From Delphinapterus leucas (Eukaryota; Chordata; Mammalia; Artiodactyla; Monodontidae), in assembly GCF_002288925.2 (NCBI RefSeq), contig NW_022098069.1:69210758-69274757 (forward strand): a DNA stretch of 64,000 nucleotides, in the 5' to 3' direction. The notes beneath the pieces are model-generated. The model searched no databases, was not told the DNA's origin, and saw only the letters and a list, made by a program, of their open reading frames with translations. This document shows positions 25,546-37,361 of this stretch, piece after piece. Position numbers and translations under genes: made by a program. How positions within the stretch are numbered: position 1 is the stretch's first letter; each line of letters opens with the position of its first letter.

Positions 25546-25938
25546 TATATGTAAATATATGTTAAAATACCTTCAAAGGTTTTAAACAGAATTTCTTTTC
25601 ATAAGCCAGCCCAGGCACATCTTATCCAACAATTCAGGCAGAGCTTTTGGATCTGTCAGAAACAGCCTATAGGTTTGCACTGGGTGATTAATTGCCAGGA
25701 GAATCTGGTTCTATATTTCATTACATATAATTGTTATCTTTTCTAAAGGTGTTCTTTTACTAAGCTCCTACCATAAACAGGGGAAAATACACACACATAA
25801 CTTACATTCCTGATGCTTAGCACTTCTTACAAAAAGAAAGAGGAAAACTTTAGCTTAATCCAGTAACAAAGGCCTGTTCGTCTTGGTTCACAGATGATTT
25901 TTTCCCCAAATTTTTACTAGAACTTTAATAATATTTTT

Positions 25939-26155
25939 GTGGGTTTTTTTGTTTTCTTTTTTTTGTGGTACGCGAGCCTCTCACTGTTGTGGCCTCTCCC
26001 GTTGTGGAGCACAGGCTCCGGACGCGCAGGCCCGGCGGCCATGGCTCACGGGCCCAGCCGCTCCGCGGCATGTGGGATCTTCCCGGACCAGGGCACGAAC
26101 CCGTGTCCCCTGCATCGGCAGGCGGACTCTCAACCACTGCGTCACCAGGGAAGCC
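25939..26155 (-). mobile_element. CHR SINE, short form, 16-bp target duplication
   Basis: Poly-T with g interruptions, then gtggtacgcgagcctctcac, ending gggaagcc. The perfect duplication ctttaataatattttt is at 25923-25938 and 26156-26171. Confidence 0.95.
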
Positions 26156-26194
26156 CTTTAATAATATTTTTTAATTGCCTAGAAATTTGTCTTG

Positions 26195-26725
26195 GGTTAG
26201 CAGTGTGGAATAATGGAATAATAGTTTAGTTACCATGATCTGAGGGTATGGAATTAAACCTTAGTTCAAATTCCAGCTTTATTACATAATGTTCCTCTGA
26301 CCTTTGGCAATTATTTAACCTCTTCAAACCATCATTTTCTGTCTTATAAACTGGGTATAAGAATATCTCCTACTGGGCTTCCCTGGTGGCGCAGTGGTTG
26401 GGAGTCCGCCTGCCGATGCAGGTCACGAGGGTTCGTGCCCCGGTCCGGGAGGATCCCGCGTGCCACGGAGCGGCTGGGCCCATGGGCCATGGCCGCTGAG
26501 CCTGCGCGTCCGGAGCCTGTGCTCCGCAACGGGAGAGGCCGCAGCAGGGAGAGGCCACAGCAGTGAGAGGCCCGCGTACCGAAAAAAAAAAAAGTTAAAA
26601 AAGAATATCTCCTTCTGAGTGTTATTGTGAGGATTTTACAGATTGCCATAGTAAAGCATTTATCACAGTTGTGAATATATAGTAGGAGCTCAATAACGTT
26701 ATCATGTTAAGCATATTTAGAATGC
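26195..26725 (+). mobile_element. MIR SINE split by a CHR SINE
   Basis: Typical MIR order: an early 'ggaattaaaccttagttcaaattcc' section, then tttggcaattatttaacctc, and after the inserted SINE ttgtgaggattttacag and agtaggagctcaataa. The interruption shows the CHR copy is younger. Confidence 0.85.
26372..26600 (+). mobile_element. CHR SINE, short form, inside the MIR
   Basis: The duplication aagaatatctcct is at 26359-26371 and 26601-26613. The copy carries a private 16-bp tandem duplication (gggagaggccgcagca and gggagaggccacagca, 26531-26562). The B box region reads gggttcgtgccc. Confidence 0.94.
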
Positions 26726-26754
26726 TTCTTCTAAGTCTACCACTTAATCATGGG

Positions 26755-27050
26755 ATGTATTTTGGTGCAATGGTTGAGTGTGAACTCAAGAATGAGACTA
26801 CCAATATTACCCCCAGCTCTAATACTTACTAGCTGTGTGACTTTGGGCAAGTTATTTAACCTCTCCCTACCTCAGTTTTGTTATCTGTAAAGGGGGGTTA
26901 ATAATAGTACCTAACTCATAGGGTTGTGAGGATTAAATAGGTTATTTTATGCCAAGGGCTTAAAACTGTCAGGCATACAATGACTTCCACGTGCAGGTAT
27001 TATTTATTGTTATCATCATCCTCATCCTGGAACAGCCTCTTCATTGTCTT
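26755..27050 (+). mobile_element. MIR SINE
   Basis: Contains the MIR core almost unbroken: ctagctgtgtgactttgggc at 26829, acctctccctacctcagttt, ttgtgaggattaaatagg. A good-quality ancient copy, directly downstream of the split MIR. Confidence 0.9.
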
Positions 27051-27254
27051 TTAGCCATAGCCTATTATACCTGTTATAACAGGTAGATAGGGTTTGGTTT
27101 CTCCGAAATACAGAGATAGAGCTGTAAGCTTTGATATACGTTACCTCTTGTTTAGGACTGAGATCGCTAAAGATGCACATACACACCAATAGGGTGAGAG
27201 AAGAAAATATTAGAAACTTATATTCATAATTATTTTATATAGCATTTTTTAAAT

Positions 27255-27532
27255 TTATTTATTTATTTTTGGCTGTGTTGGGTCTTCGTTTCTGTGTGAG
27301 GGCTTTCTCTAGTTGTGGCAAGCGGGGGCCACTCTTCATTGCGGTGCGCGGGCCTCTCACTGTCGCGGCCTCTCTTGTTGCAGAACACAGGCTCCAGACG
27401 CGCAGACTCAGTAGTTGTGGCTCACGGGCCCAGTTGCTTCGCGGCATGTGGGATCTTCCCAGACCAGGGCTCGAACCCGTGTCCCTTGTGTTGGCAGGCA
27501 GATTCTCAACCACTGCGCCACCAGGGAAGCCC
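27255..27532 (-). mobile_element. CHR SINE, intermediate form
   Basis: On the + strand it begins with the long-form 3' tail (tttatttatttatttttggc, tgtgttgggtcttcg) but continues with the short-form body (gcgggcctctcactgtcgcg). It therefore mixes both subfamilies. The imperfect duplication tatagca(t/c)tttttaaat is at 27238 and 27533. Confidence 0.92.
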
Positions 27533-27639
27533 TATAGCACTTTTTAAATGTACATTTGTGTGTGTTATGTAATATACACAATATGTTAATACAGGGATGC
27601 ACGTATATACTTTCTGAATAAGTATAGGAATACTGGGAG

Positions 27640-27722
27640 AAAGTGTTCAAAGTGCAACTTTGTTTATAAAAACAGGTGGTGGGACAGATTTGGCCCATGT
27701 GCTGTGATTTGCCAAACTCCAC
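27640..27722. mobile_element. hAT-like DNA transposon end fragment
   Basis: The text tttgtttataaaaacaggtgg followed by acagatttggcccatg and gatttgccaaactcc matches the end of a common mammalian hAT-type element ('cagatttggcccgcgggccg' theme). Only one end is present. Confidence 0.6.
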
Positions 27723-27864
27723 AGAGGTACATGGTTCTTCACCTGCCTCACTGAGCCACTGTTGGACTGTGTTCTCAGGTACTTTGGGTTATTTGACATG
27801 AAGATTGAAACCACTGTATTAAAATTCAGTTAGTAAGTAATAGAGCCAGAATTTTAAACTCTGT

Positions 27865-27960
27865 GAAGGAAGGAGGGAAGGGAGGGAGGGAGGAAGGAAG
27901 GAAGCAAGGAAGGAAGGAAGGAAGGAGAGGGAGAGAGAGAGAGAGGGAGGGAGGAGGGAA
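27865..27960. repeat. GGAA/GGGA purine-rich microsatellite
   Basis: About 95 bp of almost pure purine on the + strand, with an uninterrupted GGAA run at 27906-27925 and GA dinucleotides after it. It is mirror-symmetric enough for triplex formation. Confidence 0.92.
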
Positions 27961-29320
27961 CCTTGTAGAATATATTATCAAAGATAATTTCAAAACAAAA
28001 AGGCATCAGGTACTAGGAAGAAGAAAGGTACACTGAACAGCCAAAGCAGATAAAGCAGATACAGTACTGACGGTCACAGAGCTCAGAAGTGGGCTAGGAT
28101 CAACCTAAGAGTTTAAAAAATAAAGGCAAAGAAAAGGATAAAACAGTCCTGCACTCTCAGATGGTGGGATTGATAAGAAATAACTTCATAGATGTTTGTA
28201 TTTTGTACCTTAAAAAATTGGGGTGTTGGCAGGAGTGCAAAAGACAAAGTCGTTCTCTTTGGGGTGAGAGGCAGAGTAACATTGCTGTTCAGCTCAGCGA
28301 CTGCAGAACAATCATGAACCTTGCAAATGCAAGCAGGGAGGCCATGTGTAGAAGAGCTCTGTAGTGCTGCTCTGCAGTACCCATCAATCCCATGCTGCCC
28401 ATTCAGGTCACACTGTATAAATCTGTCATACTGCATCTCTATCCTTGACAGCTACCTTTAGCACAGAACAGTGTATGAGAGGGGGAAAACTTTGAGTCAA
28501 CAAGAAAAAAGTTCATTTACATTTACCATATAATCTGTTGTACATAGTATATATCGGATTTCTATTTTAACTTTTTAAAAATGGTTTGTGTGTAATGGGT
28601 TAAATACCCCAACTATCCAGAAAGTTAATATTCTCAGCAATTTGTTTGTACCACCTGATATTTCTTGTATGCATGCTTCTGCATCTGGTAGGTATCTGTA
28701 GGTGGATCACCTTACATTTTGACAAACTGATTTTTTTTTAATTTGGAAAAATACATGTCCCTTGAATACCTTCCAGCCCAGTGGGGGCATTAGAACATGT
28801 AAACAAATACTGTAGTATAATGTATGCAACAGACATGTAAACAATGTTCAGAAGTAATATAGAGAAGAAAATGACTATTCCTTTGTGTATGCAGAAGTGA
28901 TTTCAGGAAAGAACCAGAATTTTCATGGAGTACATGGCATAGAGATAGGTAGGACTTTCAGAAAGATCAGCATGTACAGAGGTGTGAAGGATGTGCTATT
29001 TTCAGGGAACTACAAGGAGTTCAGTATTGGTAGAAAACAAAGGGCAGAGAGGGGTCAAATGATGGGAGCTGATTCTGGGAAAATAAGCAGGGGATAGATC
29101 ATTTCTCCCCTGACCATCACCTCTCACCCTTTTCCCCATAAACAACCTATGGGTTTATTTATATTTAAATATTATAAAAATTGATGTTTACATGTAAGGA
29201 AGTTTCCACCCCTTTTCAACCTTATGGAGAACTTTTAAAAGAATGAATTTTATAGAGATATTGGAGAGATTAATTGCACTATTTTCAGTTTTCCTCTGTA
29301 GTGTATCAAAAAGCAGATTC
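27961..29320. other. Intron; GC-richer block and one faint ancient repeat
   Basis: The block 28215-28470 is richer in GC and matches no repeat I know. The section 28890-29095 (gtacagaggtgtgaagga ... gggaactacaaggagttcagt) recalls an old L1ME-type 3' region. No supported gene. Confidence 0.35.
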
Positions 29321-29327
29321 GCTTTTT

Positions 29328-29533
29328 TTTTTTTTTTTTTTTGCTGTACTCAGGCCTCTACTGTTGTGGCCTTTCCCATTGCGGAGCACAGGCTCCAGAC
29401 GCACAAGCTCAGCGGCCATGGCTCACGGGCCTAGCCGCTCCGCGGCATGTGGGATCTTCCCAGACCGGGGCACGAACCCATGTCTCCTGCATTGGCAGGC
29501 AGACTCTCAACCACTGTGCCACCAGGGAAGCCC
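29328..29533 (-). mobile_element. CHR SINE, short form
   Basis: Poly-T (about 20), gctgtactcaggcctctact, ending gggaagccc. The imperfect duplication gcagattc(g/a)cttttt is at 29313 and 29535. Compared with sister copies a few bases of the ctctcactg box are lost. Confidence 0.93.
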
Positions 29534-29658
29534 CGCAGATTCACTTTTTACAAGAGGAAGAATGAGGATTGGTTCTACATAAATACTGTTTTAGCTTTGT
29601 AAAAGGACTCTTTAAAAGAAGTAGGTGAAGAATATATCATTCTAGTAAAAGAACTTAA

Positions 29659-29682
29659 GTGTGTGTGTGTTTGTGTGTGTGT
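29659..29682. repeat. Short (GT)n run
   Basis: gtgtgtgtgtgtttgtgtgtgtgt, one interruption. Confidence 0.85.
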
Positions 29683-29954
29683 TGAATTATTTTTGTTCTG
29701 TTTTCTTCCCTCTTTTGTGCTCCTCATCAAGTACTGCCATTTACTATGGCATATTCTTCCTAAACACCTGCTGTCAAATGCATCAAGTCGTTTCTTGCAC
29801 AGTGCTACGGGTTTCTACAGAACTGAGCAAGCCCAACATTAGACAGATAGCCTACAGACTGATTGATTTATTTGTTTTAATACAAACGCATGCTCAGATG
29901 TTGTCATACAGAAATCCTTTTTAGAAGAATTATTTTTCAAAGAACGAAGAATGT

Positions 29955-30030
29955 TGTAACGCTAGCACCTAACCCTGTGCCTGGCACATAGTAGATACTC
30001 ACAAATGTTTGTGGAATTGAACTGTTCTGT
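29955..30030. repeat. L2/MIR-type 3' end
   Basis: ctgtgcctggcacatagtag then atactcacaaatgtttgtgg is the shared tail of L2 and MIR repeats. Confidence 0.7.
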
Positions 30031-30389
30031 GAAGTCTCAAACTGAATAGTCTCAAACTCCTTCAACTCTACGAGTAACTGAATATTTTAAATAGCTACAA
30101 TATGAATTGAAATGTTTAAAAAGCATTTCCAGCAGTTGAAAAGTTGTATCATATTATAAGATCCAGATTTTAATTTGGCAAGTATTGTTCTCTTTGCAGA
30201 ATACAAAACAAATCTATATAAAAGAAATCCTGCTTTATCTTTATCTTTCTTTGCAAAATGGGAAGGCATTGTCAAAAGGGGGAAATGTCTAATAATAAGT
30301 TGAAAACTTTGGGCAGTTCTACTTGAAAGATATCTCTTAAATTGTGCTTTGCAGGTTCACTGCCTCTGTTATTATTATGTTCTAATGTA

Positions 30390-31020
30390 AGACCTCAAGA
30401 TTGTATCCTCTTCCTAACTGGAAGCTGCACTTCATTCCTGTGCTGCCTCCACACTGCAGCCAGAATTATTTGTTTCCTTAAACAGAAAATTAAGCCTGTA
30501 TTTCTTCACCTGATTACAAACGTTTCACAATTTCCTATGGACCATGATGAGATAAAGACCACAGTCCTTGGCATTACCCACCGTATGTAATAATATCATA
30601 CCTGTAGAGGGTATTTGTTTGCTTGTTTGTTTGTTTTACTTCATCTGTCTTCGTAGTCCCATGTTTCCAAGAAGCCTCCACCAGTGCTTCCCAAACTTCT
30701 CCATAATATGTCACACATGGTAATAATAACCAGACAAAATTGCTGTCTGACTGCCTGGGGCCTCTGGCTTCTCTGGGCTCCTGGCCTTCCTGAGAGCTGA
30801 AGGAAGCAATATCCTTAGCACACCTGTAATCCATTCCTGGTGCAACTGTTGCAAAGGTGCAACAGTAAACCTTTTGCCTTCCCAGAAATGGTTTGTACAT
30901 TGCTGCACCCTTAATTCTTTGGATGTAGTATTTACTCTGCGTTTCTCACCTTCTCAACCTGGTAAATACCCCCTACTTGCCATGTAAGGCCCATCTCATT
31001 TGGATCAGGGTAATGTTTCT
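30390..31020. mobile_element. L2 LINE fragments with an interrupting block
   Basis: The part 30410-30575 (ggaagctgcacttcattcct, gccagaattatttgtttcc) has L2 wording similar to 46075-46475. Faint L2-like text recurs at 30880-31010. The block 30600-30870 between them is not L2 and is unassigned. Confidence 0.5.
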
Positions 31021-32130
31021 AGATTTTTTAAGGCAGTTTGAAATTTCTCACTTCCAAAGTCTTAAATCAATTAATCTTGACTCTTGGAACTTCTCACTTT
31101 CCATTATCTGAATCAGGTGTAATAAGTATAACTTCACTAATAATGATTTTATGTTTTAAAAATACAAATAAAATTTTTATTTCCTTGGATTTTTTGGAAA
31201 GATTCTTTCCCGCATAGATTATATTCTCCATGGTTTCAAATATACCCATCTCAAAAGGGTTACTTATTTAAAGTATGATGTGTGTAGTACAGCTATATAT
31301 CATTACTACTTAGTTATACTACAAAATTAAAAGATCTCAAATTATTTCTTATGAAAAGGTTTACTAAGCTAAAAGCTATAAGAAAGGAATTATGAAGATT
31401 GGTTAGAACCTACTGCTTATTTTAAGTGTAATTGACTTCTAACACATTCCTGTCAACTCTTTCTGCCTTTCTAAAATGTTTTGTATATGCATTAGGTAAA
31501 TATGGCTGGTTTTATCTCATCAAATGAGTGGCTTTTAGTATCACAGCATCCATCAAGTTGCAATTTTATTCTCAACTCATCCTTAAATTATTAACACTTA
31601 TTAAATATTTTGTCATCTTTTCTACTACTGTCTTAGCCCATTGATTAAGACTTACTGTATTTAATTCTTTGTATGTTGACTTTTCTCCACTTTTAAAGTG
31701 TAAGTTCTTAAAGATTAGGTCCGAGTCGTATGCTTGTTTGTATTGCTTATAGTTTGTATTGCTCAGAGTGCACAAAAAAGTAACTCAAGTTGGTGTTTTT
31801 AAGTTACTTTTAAAATATCACATGGGTAGTTAAAATTTTGTTATTCAGATTTTATGTAAAATCTGTTTCTCTTTTCTGATTTCTATTCAGCAGGTATTTC
31901 CCCCAACTTAAGTACAATTTATATACTTTCTCATTGCCCTAAAAGCTTAATTACCAAGTAATATAGGGCAGAGTGTTCCTTGCAGGGGCTTGCATGGTTT
32001 TTGCTAAATGTTGCTTATTTTATTGATCTCTAAAGCTGTTCTTCCTTCAGTCTAATTATACTTTTAAAGATTATTAAATTTCATAGAAGATATTAAGAAA
32101 TAGTATTCCTGAAACATTAAGAATTTCAAG
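31021..32130. other. Unique intron with faint repeat traces
   Basis: The text near 31690-31770 (gtgtaagttcttaaagatta ... gtttgtattgctcagagtgc) has L2-tail flavour. A short tttgtattgct duplication lies at 31737-31765. Nothing else recognised. Confidence 0.35.
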
Positions 32131-32134
32131 ACTT

Positions 32135-32585
32135 AAAAAGATAGTAGCTAAAGTGAAATAAGCCAGACAGAGAAAAACAAATACCATGTGGTATCATTTA
32201 TATGTGGCATTTTAAAAAAAAAAGCGGATTTCATAGAAAGAGAATAGAATGGTGGTTGCCAGGGGCAATGGAGGTGGGGGGTATGAGGACATGTTGGTCA
32301 GAGGGTACAAACTTTCAATTATAAGAAAGTTTTGAGGATTTAATGGACAGCATTGTGACTAAAGTTAATAATATGGTATTATACACTTGAAATTTGCTGA
32401 GAGTAGACCTTAACTGTTCTCACCACACACACAAAGAGTTAACTAAATCTGAGGTGATGGATATGATCTTGATAATAATTTCACACTGCAAATGTATATC
32501 AAATCATCACATTGTACACTTTAAATATATACAAGTATATTTGTTAATTTTCCTCAATAAAACTGGAAATAAATAAATTTAAAGA
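32135..32585 (+). mobile_element. Old L1 3' UTR with A-rich tail
   Basis: Recognisable L1MA/L1MB-like 3' UTR: gaatggtggttgccaggggc (32248 on), aatcatcacattgtacactt (32502 on), ending aataaaactggaaataaata. It lies directly before an ORF2 fragment of the same strand, so it must belong to a separate copy or a rearranged one. Confidence 0.82.
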
Positions 32586-32589
32586 TAAC

Positions 32590-34905
32590 AGCAAAATTCA
32601 AAGATATAAAACATTTCTGTACTAGCAAATTGGACAACCTAGAAGAAATGGACAAGTTTCTAGAAACATACAGGCTGCCAAAACTGAGTCAAGAAGAAGC
32701 AGATAATTTGAACAGAACAATCACTAGCAATGAGATAGAATCTATAATTTAAAAAAACAAAACAAAACAAGACAAAACAAAACTCCTTGCAAACTAAAGT
32801 CAAGGACTGGACGACTTCACTGGGGAATTCTACCAAACACACAAAGAAGAATTTATACTTATCCTTCTCAAACTATTCCAAAAATTGAAGAGGAAGGAAC
32901 ACTCCCGAATTCATTCTGTGAAGCCACCATCACCCTGATACCAAAACCAGACAAAGACACTAAAAAAACGAAAATAACACGCCAGTATCTTTGATGACTA
33001 TAGATTCAAAAATCCTCAACAAAATATTTACAAGCAGAATCCAACAGTAATAAAAAGGATCATACACCATGATCAAGTTGGTTTCAGTCCAGGGTCACAA
33101 GCATGATTCAACATACAAAAATCAGTTAATGTGATACACCACATAAACAAAAGGAAAGACAAAAACCACATGACCATCTCAATAGACACAGAAAAAGCAT
33201 TTAACAAAATTCAACATCCATTCGTAATAAAAACTCTTACCAAAGTAGGCATAGAGGGAACATATCGCAACATAATAAAAGCCATTTTTGACAAACCCAC
33301 AGTCAACATAATACTCAAAGGTGAAGAGCGGAAAGCCTTCCTGCTAAATTCAGGAACTAGACAAGGATGCCCACTCTCCACTTCTATGCAGCATAGTACT
33401 GGAAGCCCTAGCCACAGCAGTCTGACAAGAAAGAAGAAATAAAACGTATCCAAATTGGAAGGGAAGAGGTAACACTCTCACTGTTTGCAGATGATGTGAT
33501 ACTCTATGTAGAGAACCCTAAAGTCTCCACACAAAAACTACTAGAACTGATAAACAAATTCAGCAAGGTAGCAGGATACAAGGTTAACATACAGAAATCT
33601 GTTGCATTTCTTTACACTAGCAATGAAATATCGGAAAGAGAAAGTAAAAAAAAAAAAAACCCATTTAAAATCACGTCAAAAATAAAATAAAATACTTGGT
33701 AATAAACTTATCCAAGGAGGTGAAAGACCTATATGCTGAAAACTATAAAACATTGATAGGGCTTCCCTGGTGGCGCAGTGGTTGGGAGTCCGCCTGCCGA
33801 TGCAGGGGACGCGGGTTCGTGCCCCGGTCCGGGAAGATCCCACATGCCGCGGAGTGGCTGGTCCCGTGAGCCATGGCCGCTGAGCCTGCGCGTCTGGAGC
33901 CTGTGCTCCGCGGCGGGAGAGGCCACGACAGTGAGAGGCCCACGTACAGAAAAAAAAAAAAACATTGGTAAAGGCAGTTGAAGATGATTCAGAGAAATGA
34001 AAGTTATCCTATGCTCTTGGATTGGAAGGATTAATATTGTTAAAATGGCCATATTACCCAAAGCAATCTACAGATTTAATGTGATCCCTATCAAAATAGG
34101 GACATTTTTCACAGAACTGTAACAAATAACCCTAAAATTTACATGGAACCACAAAAGACCCAGAATTAATTGCCAAGGCAGTCCTGGAGACATAACCCTT
34201 CCAGACTTCAGACTATACTGCAAAGCTACAGTAATCAAAACAGCATGACACTGGCACGAAAGCAGGCATATGGATCAATGGAACAGAATAGAGAACCCAG
34301 AAATAAACCCACACACTCACAGTCACTTCATCTATGACAAAGGAGGCAAGAAGGTACAGTGGAGAAAAGACAGTCCTTCAACAAGTGGTTCTGGGAAAGC
34401 TGGACAGCTACATGTAAATCAATGAAATTTTAACACTCCCTCACACCATATACAAAATAAACTCAAAATGGTTTAAAGAAGTAAATATAAGACATGACGT
34501 GTAAAATTCCTAGAAAAACATAGGCAAAACATTCTCTGACATAAATCGTAGCAATATTTTCTTAGATCATTCTCCCAAGGCAAAAGAAGTAAAAGCAAAA
34601 ATAAACAAATGGGACCTAATCAAACTTAAAAGCTTTTGCACAGCAAAGGAAACCCTCAACAAAATTGAAAGACAACCTATGGAATGGGAGAAAATATTTG
34701 CAAATGATGAGACCGACAGGGGCTTAATATCTAAAATGTAAAAACAGCTTACACAGCTCAATATCAAAAAACAACCCAGTCAGAAAATGGGCAGAAGACC
34801 TGAATAGACATTTTTCCAAAGAAGACATACAGATGGCCAACAGGCACATAAAGAGATGCTAAACATGGCTAATTATTAGAGAAATGCAAATCAGAAAACA
34901 CAAAA
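32590..34905 (+). mobile_element. L1 ORF2 fragment (RT to C-terminal region)
   Basis: Broken L1 ORF2. The open piece at 33131-33442 carries the reverse-transcriptase text ([21 protein letters not shown]), and the FADD active-site codons are at 33484-33495. The frame then resumes in the C-terminal region after the inserted SINE. It has frameshifts, stops and an A-rich slip at 33645-33659, so it is not functional. It ends without a 3' UTR near the SINE at 34917. Confidence 0.9.
33759..33958 (+). mobile_element. CHR SINE, short form, inside L1 ORF2
   Basis: Head ggcttccctggtggcgcagt and tail of A after cacgtacag. The duplication aaaacattgata / aaaacattggta (one difference) is at 33747-33758 and 33959-33970. 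The L1 sequence resumes immediately after. Confidence 0.95.
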
Positions 34906-34916
34906 AACATTTCCAG

Positions 34917-35240
34917 GGCTTCCCTGGTGGTGTAGTGGTTAAGAATCCGTCTGCCAATGCAGGGAACATGGGTTCGAGCCCTGGCCCGGGAAGATCCCAC
35001 ATGCCGCAGAGCAACTAAGCCCGTGCGCCACAACTACTGAAGAACCTAGAGCCCGTGCTCCACAGCAAGAGAAGCTACCGCAATGAGAAGCCCACGCACC
35101 GCAACAAAGAGTAGCCCCCGCTCGCCGCAACTAGAGAAAGCCTGCGCACTGCAACGAAGACCCAGCGCAGCCAAAAATAAATAAATAAATTTATAAAAAA
35201 TAAACACACACACACACACAGAGCTAGGATCCCACATTTA
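34917..35240 (+). mobile_element. CHR SINE, long form, at the L1 edge
   Basis: Long-form body (ccgtgcgccacaactactga, gagtagcccccgctcgccgc) with an (aaat)n tail extended by (ac)n. The perfect 15-bp duplication aaaaaacatttccag is at 34902-34916 and 35241-35255. Confidence 0.94.
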
Positions 35241-35255
35241 AAAAAACATTTCCAG

Positions 35256-35600
35256 AAGTCAGCTATGTTCTCTAGGCTGAATAATGTGTATCTGCAACAT
35301 GAAAAGATTTAATAAATACAAGCATGTTCTAGGGCCTCCTCTCTTAATGATTCCTTTATCAGATTCCTATTGAAGAGAGCAAGCCTATTTCTATAACTTC
35401 TCCCTTCTCTATTACGAAAGGGCTATGAATTGAGCATTTCAGAGACTATGATAAGAAGCAGGAAGAGGCAAGTAGAGACTTGTTAAATAGTAATCCTGTT
35501 TAAACATTGAAATATAAATATAAATATAAATCAAGAATCTGTATTTTAACCTGACTTGTCTACCATTATTCTAACCTCGTGGTTTTAGAACATTTATTCG
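35256..35600. other. Unique intron, nothing recognised
   Basis: No repeat or gene seen; L1 text does not resume after the SINE. Confidence 0.45.
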
Positions 35601-35935
35601 TTCATTCATTTAAAGAACATTAATGTCTACCATGTGCCAGGTATTAGGATCCAAAGATAACTGGCGTTCCCTATATTCAAGGAGCACAGTCAAATACTGG
35701 AATAATTATACAGGAACAGTAACAGTGGTAATAGCATCTAAATTGAAGCATGCATGCCATGTGCCAAGCACTGTGCTGAGCCCTTTATATAGATTATGTC
35801 ATTCAATTCATAGGGTCATCCTCTGAGTAACTAGTACTGTTAAGGATTTTAAGATACCAAGGGGTTTAAATGATTTATCTAAACACACAGCTAATACATG
35901 ATGGAGCTAGAATTTTAACCCAGTTAGGGTGATTC
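35600..35935. repeat. Ancient MIR/L2-like relics
   Basis: Two themes occur: ctaccatgtgccaggtatta (35628) and gccatgtgccaagcactgtg (35756) with the 'cacagctaatacatgatgga' ending (35887). The second is interrupted by the L1 at 35952 and its last bases reappear after 37345. Confidence 0.55.
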
Positions 35936-35951
35936 TTTTGCCCTCACTTTT

Positions 35952-37345
35952 TTTTTTTTTGACATTTATAAAATTTATTTTGGTAAAATATTAATAACAT
36001 AAAATTTACCAATTTAGTCATTTTAAAGCGCACAGTTAGGTGGCATAAAATATATTCACATTGCTCTACTACTACCACCATCCATCTGCAGATATTTTTC
36101 ATCTACAGATCTTTTTCCATTTCCCCTAAATAAACCTCCATACACATTAAACAATAATTTTCCATTCCCCCACTTGGTTTGCTTCCACCTTTTGTGTATT
36201 GTGAATAATGATACTGTGAACATGGGTGTACAAATATCTATTAGAGTCCCTGTTTTTAATTATTTTGGGTATATACTCCAAAGTGGAATTGCTGAATCAA
36301 AAGGTGTAAAAGTCAATTAAAATTTTTTTTCACGACCACCACATCGTTTCCGTAATGGCTGCCCATTTTACAATACATTCAAACCAACAGTGCACAAGGA
36401 TTTTCTGTATATCCTAACACTTGTGATTTCCTGTGGTTTTGTTTTAATGATAATGGATGTACATGGTATCTCATTGTGGTTCTGACTTGAAACTCCTTAG
36501 TGATTAGTAACGTTGAGAATATTTTCATGCGATTATTAGCCACCGATACATCTTTGGAAAATTCATGTCTTTTGGGCATTTAAAAAATCTGATTGTTTGA
36601 TTGTTGAGATGTAGGAGTCATTTATATATTTGGATATTAACCCCTTATCAGATATATGATTCGATGGTGTCTTTGGTGCACCTTAAAAAAATATTTATGT
36701 ATTTCAGTTTATCTGTTTTTCTTTTGTTGCCTGTACATTTGGTGTCATATCAAAGAAATTATTTCTAAATCCAAGGTTATGAAGGCTTTCCTGTATTTTT
36801 TAATAGTTTAACTGTTTTAGCTCTTATGATTAGGTCTTTGATCCAACTTAATCATTTTTTTAATAAAATGTAAGGTAAGGATCCACCTTCATTATTTTCC
36901 ATGTGGATATCCAGTTTCCTCAATAAGATTTGCTGAAAAGACAGTCCTTTCTTCAATGACTGGTCTGTGTATCCTTTTCAAAAATCATACGACCACATTA
37001 GTGAGGGCTTTATAAGGGGCTCTCCATTCTGTTCGATAGGTTTATGTAACTCTCCTTGGATAAGTAACACAGTGTCTTGATTGATGTAGGTTTTTAGGAA
37101 GTTTTGAAATTTGGATGTGTGAGTCCTCCAACTTGTGTTCTTCTATAACAAGATTGTTTTGGCCATTCGGGGTCCCTTGAAATTCGTTATGAATTTTAGT
37201 CTTCTAACTCTACAAAAAAATACTATTCTCACATTTGAATCTGTGGATTGATTTGTATAGTTTTGACATCTTAACAAAATTAAATCTTCCAATCTTTGAA
37301 CATAGATGTCTTTCCATTTATTTGTGTCTTCTTTAAATTTTTCAA
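35952..37345 (-). mobile_element. 5'-truncated L1 with perfect 16-bp target duplication
   Basis: Poly-T on the + strand, then reversed L1 3' UTR and the ORF2 C-terminal region, ending where ORF2 is cut. The perfect duplication ttttgccctcactttt stands at 35936-35951 and 37346-37361. The body is old-L1-like (gtatatactccaaagtggaa, 36270). Confidence 0.93.
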
Positions 37346-37361
37346 TTTTGCCCTCACTTTT

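Noticed and set aside
33131..33442. 103-codon frame as a gene
   Set aside because: It is the reverse-transcriptase part of an old L1, with frameshifts before and after.
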